Shown here piece by piece: positions 26,153-34,471 of a DNA stretch of 64,000 bases (the first letter of the stretch is position 1; each line of letters opens with the position of its first letter). A model generated the notes under the pieces. It saw only the letters and a list, made by a program, of their open reading frames with translations, ran no database searches and was not told the DNA's origin. This DNA is from Bacteroides faecium (GTDB lineage Bacteria > Bacteroidota > Bacteroidia > Bacteroidales > Bacteroidaceae), in contig NZ_CP050831.1 of assembly GCF_012113595.1 (NCBI RefSeq), positions 4,154,001-4,218,000 on the forward strand, written 5' to 3'. Made by a program: the position numbers and the translations under genes.

Positions 26153-26953
26153 TTATTTAAAAGTATAATTATAGGAAGAAACATCACCTTTGTTGTCTGT
26201 TATTGTACAGGATTTCACGTATTTATCAGCATCTAATTCATATTCATAGGTTTCTTCATTGCTTCTGTAGCCGAATTTATCTTTTTGTGATGCAATCAGG
26301 TGTTTTGTGGGTTTACCCAAGATTCCTGCATAATATGCAATATGAAGTTCTGCTTCCATATTAAGCCAGCCGTTATCAACCGGAAGGATTCCGCCTTTGT
26401 TTATATTTGAAGTATAGGTATATGTATATTGACTGTCATCGTAACTGAATGATAGTACGTCACCGTCATTTCGCTCTATTTCTATTATTTCCGGTTCTTC
26501 TCCATCGTTTCCTTCCGTAATTTGGATTAGATAACCATTTGCGTCATATTCGAAAGTATAATGCGTATTCCATACATCCTCATCTTCTTTAGTGACTAAT
26601 ATTGCAGAGGTTGCAAAGCCGTTTTCATTTAAGGAGTATGTGCAAATTTCACTGTCATTGCCGTCTTTCCATGAAATTCGAACTTGATTATTTTCATAAT
26701 CGATGGTATATTTATCTTCAATAGTTTCTTTGTTACTAATCTCATACTCACTATAAGAGATGAGCTTTCCGTTACTGTAGCTATACGCATTTCTATAACC
26801 GTTGGCTGTAGATTCGCATTGAGTGATTCTTTTACCTTCGAATATTGTTGGCAATGTTACTTCTTGCTTATCATCATCATTACCACAAGCCGTAAATCCG
26901 GCACAAATTACGAGAGTTAATCCAATTACAAATAAATTCTTCATTGATTTCAT
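26153..26953 (-). CDS. DUF4595-like surface lipoprotein, 266 aa
   Basis: A signal peptide ends in GFTACGNDDDK, giving a lipidated Cys followed by Asp residues, as in Bacteroides surface lipoproteins. The rest is made of short beta hairpins with repeated Tyr/Asn patterns (YSYSNGKLISYSEYE, FEYDANGYLIQITEG, YEYELDADKYVKSCTI), similar to RHS/YD-like repeats and to DUF4595 proteins of Bacteroidales. No catalytic motif is evident. It is last in a minus-strand cluster of three secreted proteins; the gap to the upstream LRR gene is 65 bp. Confidence 0.75.
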   Translation of the reverse strand: MKSMKNLFVIGLTLVICAGFTACGNDDDKQEVTLPTIFEGKRITQCESTANGYRNAYSYSNGKLISYSEYEISNKETIEDKYTIDYENNQVRISWKDGNDSEICTYSLNENGFATSAILVTKEDEDVWNTHYTFEYDANGYLIQITEGNDGEEPEIIEIERNDGDVLSFSYDDSQYTYTYTSNINKGGILPVDNGWLNMEAELHIAYYAGILGKPTKHLIASQKDKFGYRSNEETYEYELDADKYVKSCTITDNKGDVSSYNYTFK

Positions 26954-27018
26954 ACTTTTAATGGTTTTATAGTTAATAAATAGTTCTTTGTTTATATTGA
27001 TTGAGAAAATAACAACTT

Positions 27019-28122
27019 TTATTCTTCAATGATGTCATAAAACAATGACCAATAGTTTGTCTTTTTATAGGCAGCTAGTGAACCTTTTGGTATAAATAGT
27101 GTACAATGACTCATATAGTCATTTGACCAATATGAAATATCAGGAGGGGTTGTTCCTTTTAGGTGAATTTCCTGTAAGTTATTACAACCTTGAAATGTAT
27201 TATATTCTATTTTATTAACGTTTTGAGGAATAGTTATAGTTTTTAGACTGAGGCATCCTTCAAAGGCTGAGATAGATATTGCATTAAGTGAAGTGGGCAA
27301 GTTGACTGATGAAAGATTGACACAATTTCTAAAGGTGCCATATTGTATTTCGGTGATGCCTTCAGATATTGTTATTGTTGATAAGTTGGAGCATCCGTCG
27401 AATGCACTCTGGCCTATCGAACTTAATGACTTGGGAAAGTTTACATTTGTAAGTGACTTGCAATTTATGAATGCATGAATACCTATTTTTTGCAAGGAAT
27501 TATTAAATTGAATGGAGGCAAGCTCTTGGCAATTTTGAAAACAAAAGTCTCCAATACTTAGTAAAGAACTAGGAAAAATTACAGATTTCAGACTTAAACA
27601 GTTATATAATGCTACATTATCTATTTCTTCTAATGCATTAGGTAGCTCTACAAAAGAAAGATTAGTAAGACTAGCTAATGAATACTTTCCTATACGTGTG
27701 CAGTCTTTAGGAAGATGGATGGTTTGTAATTTAGGGTATGAATGGGTAGAAAAAAAATAATCGGAGATTTCATCATTTTTCGTATAATATTTTTCTGTTA
27801 CCATTGCATACGGTTCACCTCCTTCTACGATTTTCGCATCTGATAAATTTAATTTCAGCAATGTTTTGCTTAATTCCTCCTTCAAATACAAGATGTCACT
27901 CCCGTTCAAATAGCCGGATAATGTTAAGTCTTCTATCTTGTTTTTTTCATAACCATTCATTAACTCAGATAAAGTCCCGGCCTGTGTCACGTGGATTCGT
28001 GCCACATTTGCTTCAACGAATATATCAGACTCAATTTCATGGTTATCGCTGCTGCATGCTATTATGTTTATACAAGTAATAGCTGTAAAAAATAATTTTT
28101 TAAGTAAAGATAGGTGTTTCAT
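27019..28122 (-). CDS. BspA-type leucine-rich-repeat lipoprotein
   Basis: The signal peptide MKHLSLLKKLFFTAITCINIIAC ends at a lipobox Cys followed by SSDN. From residue ~120 on, ~23-residue LRR_5 repeats of Treponema/BspA type run to near the C-terminus (LASLTNLSFVELPNALEEI, FQNCQELASIQFNNSLQKI, FDGCSNLSTITISEGITEI). Such proteins are surface-exposed and often bind host or bacterial ligands. ATG 28122 was preferred over an ATG 21 nt upstream because it starts the signal peptide directly. It follows the 504-aa gene closely and is likely co-transcribed with it. Confidence 0.87.
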   Translation of the reverse strand: MKHLSLLKKLFFTAITCINIIACSSDNHEIESDIFVEANVARIHVTQAGTLSELMNGYEKNKIEDLTLSGYLNGSDILYLKEELSKTLLKLNLSDAKIVEGGEPYAMVTEKYYTKNDEISDYFFSTHSYPKLQTIHLPKDCTRIGKYSLASLTNLSFVELPNALEEIDNVALYNCLSLKSVIFPSSLLSIGDFCFQNCQELASIQFNNSLQKIGIHAFINCKSLTNVNFPKSLSSIGQSAFDGCSNLSTITISEGITEIQYGTFRNCVNLSSVNLPTSLNAISISAFEGCLSLKTITIPQNVNKIEYNTFQGCNNLQEIHLKGTTPPDISYWSNDYMSHCTLFIPKGSLAAYKKTNYWSLFYDIIEE

Positions 28123-28153
28123 GTTACATAATTTATTTATCATGGTCTAAGTT

Positions 28154-29668
28154 TTATCTCAATTTATTGATAAACCTCAACGCATTGGTTGCTGTTCTGT
28201 TTATTTTATCTATATTCTTTTCTTTTTTCGAACTGGATATTGCCTTATCGCTTAGGTTGTAAACTTGATGCATATCGTGGGGAAGGCGATGGATTAAAAC
28301 TCCGGCTTCATTCAGATAATCATTTCCGTTTATAAGTAATAAAATAAAGTTTTTGTCTGCAGAATAAGAAATAGTACAGTGTTCCATAAATCCACCTGTA
28401 GGTACTTCTTCTTTTGAAACTAATTTGATGGGAGGTAATTCTGTATTATCTTTTAATGTGAAAGTAACGGCTTGCTGTTCTACAAATACTTTTTTAATAG
28501 TTTGAATACAGTTTGAAGTCTTATAGCGTTTGTATCCTCCTCCTGCTGAAATTCTCATAATGTTCTTTTTGAGTACAGTTTTTATTAGTTCATAGAATTT
28601 TTCTTTTTCATGACGGATGGAGTCTTGCAAGTGTTGGGCGATAGCTTTTTCTTTCTGTATCTGCCTTGCATGCTCAATTTTTTTATGATAGTCATTATGC
28701 TTTTGTTGTGCTTCCATTTGTTCTTGTTTTATATTTAGTAACCGTGCTTCTATTAGTTCGTCAGATGTATTCGCATATGTATATGTTCGTTCTATCCATT
28801 CTGTCATTTCATTTTTTTTGTATGTCTTTCGACAAATCCAATTTTGATGCGAATCGTATATATATTTGTATGTTTCAGTGGTGATATGGTGCTCATCCTT
28901 ATGGTTGATCGTTAGTCCAATTTCGCTATTCTTTTGTAGTATGTCGCCATATTTATTATATTGATAGGTCGTTTGTGAAGCTGCAGAACCATTGTTTGTT
29001 CCTAAATATAATATTGATTTTAGAGGTTGGTCTATTGAATTGTATTCTGTTGCAACGAGTATTCCACCTGCATTTTCAGTATGTTTCTTACCATTTTGAG
29101 TAATTATTTTTTTTGCGGACAATTCACCATTCCCGTTATAAGTTTCAATAGTGTTTTCAGCAAATGAGTAAGAGTATTTCACTTTCTGAGATAATGTTTT
29201 TTTGCTTGAATCCTTAAGGTCATAATCATAGGTGTTTGTCTCAATGAGTTTTCCGTTTGCATCATAAATATATTCTGTTTGTTGTAGGGTGTCTTTGACT
29301 ATTTCTTCTATATGGGTTTCTTTATCCAAGATAGTTTTGTCTCTTAGGATAATAATGGTATTGAGTTTAAGACTTTTGTCATAGATATAATGTATAATAT
29401 CCTCTTTATTGGTTATTTTGTCGTAGAAAGTTCTTTTTTCTATTTTATTTGCTGTTTTTTTATAGATATTACCATTTTCATCGTAAAATGTTCGACTATA
29501 TTTGTCCATATCTTGCTTAATATACTCTCCGAATTTAAACGCGAAATTGTAGTATGTTTCTGTCATGGATATAACATGCCCTTTTATTTTTTCTTTTTGT
29601 AGGTCAGTCTTCTGTGCCATTACAAAAACGGTGAAAATCAATAAAATAGTCGTAATAATAGTTCTCAT
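28154..29668 (-). CDS. Secreted YD/RHS-like repeat protein of unknown function, 504 aa
   Basis: A signal peptide (MRTIITTILLIFTVFVMAQ) is followed by repeated Tyr-Asp strand motifs (FYDENGNIYKK, YIYDANGKLIETNTYDYD, YQYNKYGDILQK, YIYDSHQNWICRKTY) similar to RHS/YD repeats, then a coiled-coil-prone segment (residues ~315-360, rich in Gln, Lys and Glu) and a C-terminal domain of unknown type. It is likely periplasmic. No enzymatic motif is recognised. It is first in the minus-strand cluster; its upstream region contains the large inverted repeat described separately. Confidence 0.7.
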   Translation of the reverse strand: MRTIITTILLIFTVFVMAQKTDLQKEKIKGHVISMTETYYNFAFKFGEYIKQDMDKYSRTFYDENGNIYKKTANKIEKRTFYDKITNKEDIIHYIYDKSLKLNTIIILRDKTILDKETHIEEIVKDTLQQTEYIYDANGKLIETNTYDYDLKDSSKKTLSQKVKYSYSFAENTIETYNGNGELSAKKIITQNGKKHTENAGGILVATEYNSIDQPLKSILYLGTNNGSAASQTTYQYNKYGDILQKNSEIGLTINHKDEHHITTETYKYIYDSHQNWICRKTYKKNEMTEWIERTYTYANTSDELIEARLLNIKQEQMEAQQKHNDYHKKIEHARQIQKEKAIAQHLQDSIRHEKEKFYELIKTVLKKNIMRISAGGGYKRYKTSNCIQTIKKVFVEQQAVTFTLKDNTELPPIKLVSKEEVPTGGFMEHCTISYSADKNFILLLINGNDYLNEAGVLIHRLPHDMHQVYNLSDKAISSSKKEKNIDKINRTATNALRFINKLR

Positions 29669-29732
29669 AATTTTGTTTTTTCATCCTCTAGTTCCAATAA
29701 GGATTTTAGTGAAAAAAAGAAAACGCGGAACT

Positions 29733-29887
29733 GCGTGCTATTCATTGTTTTTGAAGGTCCTGAGAAAACCCGACACACTTATGAATAGACAGCAGACCCG
29801 CGCTGTTTAGCGCGAGAACCGCATATGTCATTCTTGTGTGTCGCGAAAATTTCTCAGGTTTTCAAAAACAAGAATGAAGCACAACGC
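29733..29887. repeat. Long imperfect inverted repeat with a nested GC hairpin
   Basis: Paired blocks from outside in: GTTTTTGAA (29747-29755) with TTCAAAAAC (29861-29869); CCTGAGAAA (29759-29767) with TTTCTCAGG (29850-29858); CGACACAC (29771-29778) with GTGTGTCG (29836-29843); and CGCGCT (29799-29804) with AGCGCG (29809-29814) at the centre. Weaker pairing extends out to 29733 and 29887. It lies between divergent genes (504-aa protein and HU-like protein). It contains no gene and could be a cruciform, a structured RNA or the remains of a MITE-like element. The remainder of the 402-bp gap holds only the HU-gene promoter. Confidence 0.75.
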
Positions 29888-29993
29888 TTCTTACAATAAC
29901 TTCTTTAAAAAAACAAATGTATCGCTATACATACTTTCACTTCGCAAAAATAGCCATATTTTTTCTAAGAAGCAAATAAAATGTAAGGTCTTT

Positions 29994-30024
29994 ATTGGAG
30001 ACTCAAAATATTATCGTATCTTTG
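29994..30024 (+). promoter_or_regulatory. Promoter of the HU-like gene
   Basis: ATTG (29994-29997), 19 nt, TATCTTTG (30017-30024). The ATG follows 46 bp downstream. Confidence 0.75.
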
Positions 30025-30070
30025 TCATCGGAGTTGCAAGTGAGCAATTTCATTTAATATATTATGCGCT

Positions 30071-30544
30071 ATGAGCGTTAAATATAGGAAAAGAAAAATC
30101 GTACTTCAATTCGACAAGGAAAATCCGTTGTCAAAGTACGTTGCTACTAATGTAGTTATTGGTAGTATCGGTTACAACAAACTCTGTGATGAAGTAAACC
30201 AGCGTACTGGGATGCATCGGGGCATAGTAGATGTTGTATTAAAGGGTGTTCAAGACACTATGATTTCTTTTTTAGAAGAAGGCTTTTCGGTGAAGTTGGG
30301 AGAGTTCGGTTCATTCCGTCCGTCCATTCAAGCCAAAAGCCAGGATAAAGAAGAAGATGTAGACTCGGACACAATATCCAGAGTAAAGATTGTTTTTACT
30401 CCGGGAAACAAATTCCAGCAGATGCTGGGTGGAGTGAGTAAAGAATCTTTCTCTAATACGTCGAAAGATGGAGGGGAAGACAAAGGGAAACCCGATAATC
30501 CGGGTGGTGGCTCCGAAGGTGAAACACCGGACCCTTCTGTTTGA
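30071..30544 (+). CDS. HU-family DNA-binding protein with a disordered acidic tail, 157 aa
   Basis: Residues ~1-125 match the Bacteroidetes HU-like (HU-HIG type) proteins: MSVKYRKRKIVLQFDKENP, then GSIGYNKLCDEVNQRTGMHRGIVDVVLKGVQD and FLEEGFSVKLGEFGSFRPSI, with the strand motif VKIVFTPGNKF at the end. The C-terminal ~30 residues (SKDGGEDKGKPDNPGGGSEGETPDPSV) are Gly, Pro and acidic rich and predicted to be disordered. These proteins are probably nucleoid-associated or surface/phage-related in Bacteroides; the exact role is not known. It has its own promoter and a strong terminator, so it is monocistronic. Confidence 0.88.
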   Translation: MSVKYRKRKIVLQFDKENPLSKYVATNVVIGSIGYNKLCDEVNQRTGMHRGIVDVVLKGVQDTMISFLEEGFSVKLGEFGSFRPSIQAKSQDKEEDVDSDTISRVKIVFTPGNKFQQMLGGVSKESFSNTSKDGGEDKGKPDNPGGGSEGETPDPSV

Positions 30545-30572
30545 TCTTTTTTATTTATTTTAAGCTAAACGA

Positions 30573-30607
30573 ATGAGGGAAACTGGAAAGCTTCCCTCAT
30601 TTTTTTT
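30573..30607 (+). terminator. Rho-independent terminator of the HU-like gene
   Basis: A 9-bp stem (30573-30581 with 30592-30600, ATGAGGGAA) with a 10-nt loop followed by seven or more T. Confidence 0.92.
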
Positions 30608-30614
30608 GTCATAT

Positions 30615-30702
30615 TCGTCCGAAACCTTCCAAATCGCCGTTGGGCAACGGTGAATTCACGGTTGCCCAACGGTAAATTTGCCGTTGCCCAACGATGATTT
30701 TA
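30615..30702. repeat. 22-bp-period array with core CCGTTGGGCAACGG
   Basis: Three contiguous 22-bp units start at 30637, 30659 and 30681. Each carries a 14-bp near-palindrome (CCGTTGGGCAACGG, then its reverse complement form CGGTTGCCCAACGG, then CCGTTGCCCAACGA) followed by eight AT-rich bases. A diverged unit may start at 30615. It lies directly after the HU-gene terminator, within a 376-bp gap that has no gene. Confidence 0.75.
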
Positions 30703-30739
30703 TGGATAATGGCTATTTATTATCAAAATTGATGACATA

Positions 30740-30783
30740 ATATCTCTTGTTGGCTTTTAATGATATGTGTAGAATATTAACCG
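30740..30783 (+). repeat. Left copy of a 44-bp direct repeat flanking the ATPase/nuclease gene
   Basis: Matches 32493-32536 at 37 of 44 positions, including TTTAATGA and GAATATTAAC. Confidence 0.78.
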
Positions 30784-30879
30784 ATTAATCTGTGAGGTTT
30801 CTATGAGAAAATTGTAGGATATAAATTGCGGAGAATAATCTTTTAACTTGCCATGATAAAGAGTTCTATTAAAAATATA

Positions 30880-30887
30880 TATCTTTG
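30880..30887 (+). promoter_or_regulatory. -7 element for the ATPase/nuclease gene
   Basis: TATCTTTG 33 bp before the ATG at 30921. No good -33 box is seen. Confidence 0.55.
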
Positions 30888-30920
30888 CGAGACAGATGTT
30901 GATTTATAAAGGAAGCGAAT

Positions 30921-32477
30921 ATGAGCAATAAAATATATCCTATCGGTATTCAGAATTTTGAAAAGATTCGTAATGACGGTTATTTCTATATTGATAAAAC
31001 CGCCTTGATATACCAAATGGTCAAGACGGGAAGTTATTATTTCTTGAGTCGTCCGCGCCGTTTCGGAAAGAGTCTGCTCATCTCTACCTTAGAAGCCTAC
31101 TTTCAAGGAAAAAAGGACTTGTTTGAAGGATTAGCAATAGAAAAGTTGGAAAAGGACTGGATTAAATATCCTATATTGCATCTGGATCTTAATATCGAGA
31201 AATATGATACACTGGAAAGTTTGGATAAGATATTGAATGATAATCTGGAATATTGGGAAAGCCAATACGGCAGCCGTCCGTCCGAGACTTCTTTTTCTCT
31301 ACGTTTTGCAGGTATCATTCAGCGTGCTTGCGAGAAGACGGGACAGCGGGTAGTTATTTTGGTTGATGAATATGACAAGCCTATGCTGCAAGCTATAGGT
31401 AATGAGGAATTACAGAAACAATTCCGAAATACCCTGAAACCATTCTATGGAGCTTTGAAGACTAAGGACGGTTGTATCAAGTTTGCCCTTCTCACTGGTG
31501 TGACAAAGTTTGGCAAAGTCAGTGTATTCAGTGATTTGAATAATCTGGATGATATTTCAATGTGGAATGAGTACATCGAAATATGTGGTGTCAGCGAGCG
31601 TGAAATTCACGAAAATCTGGAAACGGAACTTCATGAATTTGCCGCAGCACGAGGAATAACGTATGACAAACTTTGTGAAGAACTGAGAGAGTGCTATGAC
31701 GGCTATCACTTTACGCACAATTCAATCGGCATGTACAATCCGTTTAGTCTGCTTAACGCTTTCAAACGTAAGGAGTTCGGCAGTTATTGGTTTGAGACGG
31801 GTACGCCTACCTATTTAGTGAAGTTACTGAAAAAACATCATTATGACCTGGAACGGATGGCGCATGAAGAAACCGATGCCCAGGTCTTGAACAGCATAGA
31901 CTCTGAATCCACCAATCCCATTCCGGTGATTTATCAGAGCGGCTACCTCACTATTAAGGGATATGATGAACGTTTTGGCATGTATCGTTTAGGTTTTCCC
32001 AACCGTGAAGTGGAAGAGGGTTTTATTCGTTTTCTGCTTCCTTTTTATGCGAATGTAAATAAGGTAGAGTCCCCGTTTGAGATTCAGAAGTTTGTCCGTG
32101 AAGTGGAATCGGGAGATTATAATTCTTTCTTTCGTCGCTTGCAGAGTTTCTTTGCGGATACCACTTACGAAGTGATCCGCGACCAGGAATTGCATTACGA
32201 AAACGTGCTTTTCATCGTTTTCAAACTGGTCGGTTTCTATGTTAATGTGGAATATAACACGAATGACGGGCGCATCGACCTTGTCTTGCAGACTGATAAG
32301 TTCATCTATATAATGGAATTTAAACTGAACGGTACGGCGGAAGATGCTTTGCAGCAGATTAACGACAAGCATTACGCCCTTCCTTTCGAAATGGACGGAC
32401 GAAAACTCTTTAAAATCGGCGTAAACTTCAGTGCGGAAACCCGTAATATCGAGAAATGGATAGTGGAAGAAAAATAG
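30921..32477 (+). CDS. AAA-ATPase-like protein with C-terminal PD-(D/E)XK nuclease domain, 518 aa
   Basis: An N-terminal P-loop ATPase (AAA-ATPase_like, PF09820 type) shows SRPRRFGKSLLIST (Lys50) as Walker A and VVILVDEYDKPM as Walker B. The C-terminal ~100 residues have the PD-(D/E)XK pattern NTNDGRIDLVLQTDKFIYIMEFKLNG (Asp, then Glu-x-Lys), as in PDDEXK_9. Such genes occur in many copies in Bacteroidales genomes and are of unknown role; a defence or mobile-element link is often suspected. The gene is monocistronic and bracketed by 44-bp imperfect direct repeats, which suggests it moves or duplicates as a cassette. Confidence 0.9.
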   Translation: MSNKIYPIGIQNFEKIRNDGYFYIDKTALIYQMVKTGSYYFLSRPRRFGKSLLISTLEAYFQGKKDLFEGLAIEKLEKDWIKYPILHLDLNIEKYDTLESLDKILNDNLEYWESQYGSRPSETSFSLRFAGIIQRACEKTGQRVVILVDEYDKPMLQAIGNEELQKQFRNTLKPFYGALKTKDGCIKFALLTGVTKFGKVSVFSDLNNLDDISMWNEYIEICGVSEREIHENLETELHEFAAARGITYDKLCEELRECYDGYHFTHNSIGMYNPFSLLNAFKRKEFGSYWFETGTPTYLVKLLKKHHYDLERMAHEETDAQVLNSIDSESTNPIPVIYQSGYLTIKGYDERFGMYRLGFPNREVEEGFIRFLLPFYANVNKVESPFEIQKFVREVESGDYNSFFRRLQSFFADTTYEVIRDQELHYENVLFIVFKLVGFYVNVEYNTNDGRIDLVLQTDKFIYIMEFKLNGTAEDALQQINDKHYALPFEMDGRKLFKIGVNFSAETRNIEKWIVEEK

Positions 32478-32492
32478 ATAGTATAAAGTACC

Positions 32493-32536
32493 ATATCTTT
32501 TGTTAGCATTTAATGACATGTGCGGAATATTAACTG
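32493..32536 (+). repeat. Right copy of the 44-bp direct repeat flanking the ATPase/nuclease gene
   Basis: Begins 15 bp after the stop codon and matches 30740-30783 at 37 of 44 positions in the same orientation. Confidence 0.78.
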
Positions 32537-32668
32537 CTTTGTATTTCTTGTGTCGGAAATAAAAGTTCACCGCCTACTTTCATAATTCGGAAAAAAGTGC
32601 GAAATTTGCAACGCTTTTCAAGTTTGACAAGAAACTTACTAACACCTTTAAATAAAAAATTAAAGAAA

Positions 32669-34315
32669 ATGACTAAAAGTGCATTGCAAATCGCAAGGGC
32701 TGCTTATCAGCCCAAACTTCCGAAAGCATTGGCATCAGGAGCCGTTAAAGCTGTAGCGGGTGCTGCTACACAGTCCGTTGCCGATCAGGAAGCTATCAAA
32801 GCATTATTCCCTAACACGTACGGAATGCCGTTAATTACATTCGAAGCCGGTGAAGCTGTTGCTCTTCCTGCTATGAATGTGGGTGTAATCCTTTCAGGCG
32901 GACAAGCTCCCGGTGGACACAATGTAATCTCCGGTTTGTTCGACGGTATCAAGAAACTGAATCCGGAAAACAAATTATTTGGTTTCATCCTGGGTCCTGG
33001 CGGTCTGGTAGACCATAACTATATGGAACTGACTGCTGACATCATCGACGAATATCGTAATACAGGCGGTTTCGACATCATCGGTTCGGGACGTACGAAA
33101 CTGGAAGCTGAAAGCCAATTCGAAAAAGGTCTTGAAATCATCAAGGAACTGGGCATCAAGGCATTGGTTATCATTGGTGGTGATGACTCCAACACAAATG
33201 CTTGTGTATTGGCTGAATACTATGCTGCCAAGAAGTATGGTGTACAGGTAATCGGTTGCCCGAAGACTATCGACGGTGACTTGAAGAACGATATGATTGA
33301 AACTTCTTTCGGTTTCGATACAGCTTGTAAGACTTACGCAGAAGTAATCGGTAACATCCAACGTGACTGTAACTCTGCACGCAAATACTGGCACTTCATC
33401 AAATTGATGGGTCGTTCGGCTTCTCACATCGCTCTGGAATGTGCTTTGCAGGTACAGCCTAACGTTTGTATCATCTCTGAAGAAGTGGAAACAAAAGATA
33501 TGTCTTTGGATGATGTAGTAACATACATCGCTAAAGTGGTAGCAGACCGTGCCGCACAGGGACACAACTTCGGTACAGTGTTGATTCCTGAAGGATTGGT
33601 AGAATTCATCCCGGCTATGAAACGCCTGATTGCTGAATTGAATGACTTCCTGGCTGCTAACGCGGAAGAATTCGCTCAAATCAAGAAGTCTCACCAACGT
33701 GATTATATCATCCGCAAACTTTCTCCGGAAAACTCTGCTATCTATGCAAGTCTGCCGGAAGGTGTTGCCCGTCAGTTGACGTTGGATCGTGACCCGCACG
33801 GAAACGTACAGGTATCACTGATTGAAACTGAAAAACTGTTGTCTGAAATGGTAGCTACCAAGTTGGCTACATGGAAAGAAGAAGGCAAGTATGTAGGTAA
33901 GTTTGCTGCACAGCACCACTTCTTCGGTTACGAAGGACGTTGCGCTGCTCCGTCAAACTTCGATGCTGACTACTGCTACTCTTTGGGTTACACAGCTTCT
34001 ATGTTGATTGCTAACGGCAAGACTGGTTATATGTCTTCTGTACGCAACACAACTGCTCCTGCTGCCGAATGGATTGCAGGTGGTGTGCCTATCACAATGA
34101 TGATGAACATGGAACGTCGCCACGGTGAAATGAAACCCGTTATCCAGAAAGCATTGGTGAAACTGGACGGTGCTCCTTTCAAGGCATTCGCTGCACAACG
34201 TGACCGTTGGGCTGTTGAAACGGATTATGTATATCCGGGTCCGATTCAGTACTTTGGTCCTACAGAAGTTTGCGACCAGGCAACCAAGACTTTGCAGCTG
34301 GAACAAGCTAAATAA
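32669..34315 (+). CDS. pfp: Pyrophosphate-dependent 6-phosphofructokinase
   Basis: A 548-residue enzyme of the long PPi-PFK branch that interconverts fructose 6-phosphate and fructose 1,6-bisphosphate with PPi/Pi. Key motifs are NVGVILSGGQAPGGHNVI near the N-terminus, IIGGDDSNTNA (the second Asp of GGDD is the signature of PPi use; ATP enzymes have GGDGS), PKTIDGDLKN with the catalytic Asp, and KLMGRSASHIALE. The start at ATG 32669 is preceded by AAAGAAA; the frame continues upstream, but that segment is Arg-rich and not conserved-looking. Codon usage is strongly biased to a few preferred codons, consistent with high expression. A repeat hairpin follows at 34365-34443. Confidence 0.94.
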   Translation: MTKSALQIARAAYQPKLPKALASGAVKAVAGAATQSVADQEAIKALFPNTYGMPLITFEAGEAVALPAMNVGVILSGGQAPGGHNVISGLFDGIKKLNPENKLFGFILGPGGLVDHNYMELTADIIDEYRNTGGFDIIGSGRTKLEAESQFEKGLEIIKELGIKALVIIGGDDSNTNACVLAEYYAAKKYGVQVIGCPKTIDGDLKNDMIETSFGFDTACKTYAEVIGNIQRDCNSARKYWHFIKLMGRSASHIALECALQVQPNVCIISEEVETKDMSLDDVVTYIAKVVADRAAQGHNFGTVLIPEGLVEFIPAMKRLIAELNDFLAANAEEFAQIKKSHQRDYIIRKLSPENSAIYASLPEGVARQLTLDRDPHGNVQVSLIETEKLLSEMVATKLATWKEEGKYVGKFAAQHHFFGYEGRCAAPSNFDADYCYSLGYTASMLIANGKTGYMSSVRNTTAPAAEWIAGGVPITMMMNMERRHGEMKPVIQKALVKLDGAPFKAFAAQRDRWAVETDYVYPGPIQYFGPTEVCDQATKTLQLEQAK

Positions 34316-34364
34316 ATATACTTCAGAGCGGTTGTGATACCACAGTTGCAATGAAAGTTTTTTC

Positions 34365-34443
34365 AGGCACGGATTACGCGGATTAACACGGTTTTTAGTT
34401 ATCCTATTTCTTATAAACCGTGTATTCCGTGTAATCCGTGCCT
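34365..34443. repeat. Hairpin repeat of the GGCACGGATTAC family
   Basis: Inverted arms begin AGGCACGGATTACGCGGATT at 34365 and end with the complementary GTGTAATCCGTGCCT at 34443, around a ~20-nt AT-rich loop. The arms themselves contain short internal repeats of ACGGATTA/CGGATTA. A second copy of the same family is at 63559-63639. Confidence 0.85.
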
Positions 34444-34471
34444 ATCTCTAAATATTTATCATTTGAAGTAA

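Noticed and set aside
30740..32536. Target-site duplication from transposition
   Set aside because: 44 bp with 7 mismatches is too long and too diverged for a usual target duplication; no transposase or terminal inverted repeats are present.
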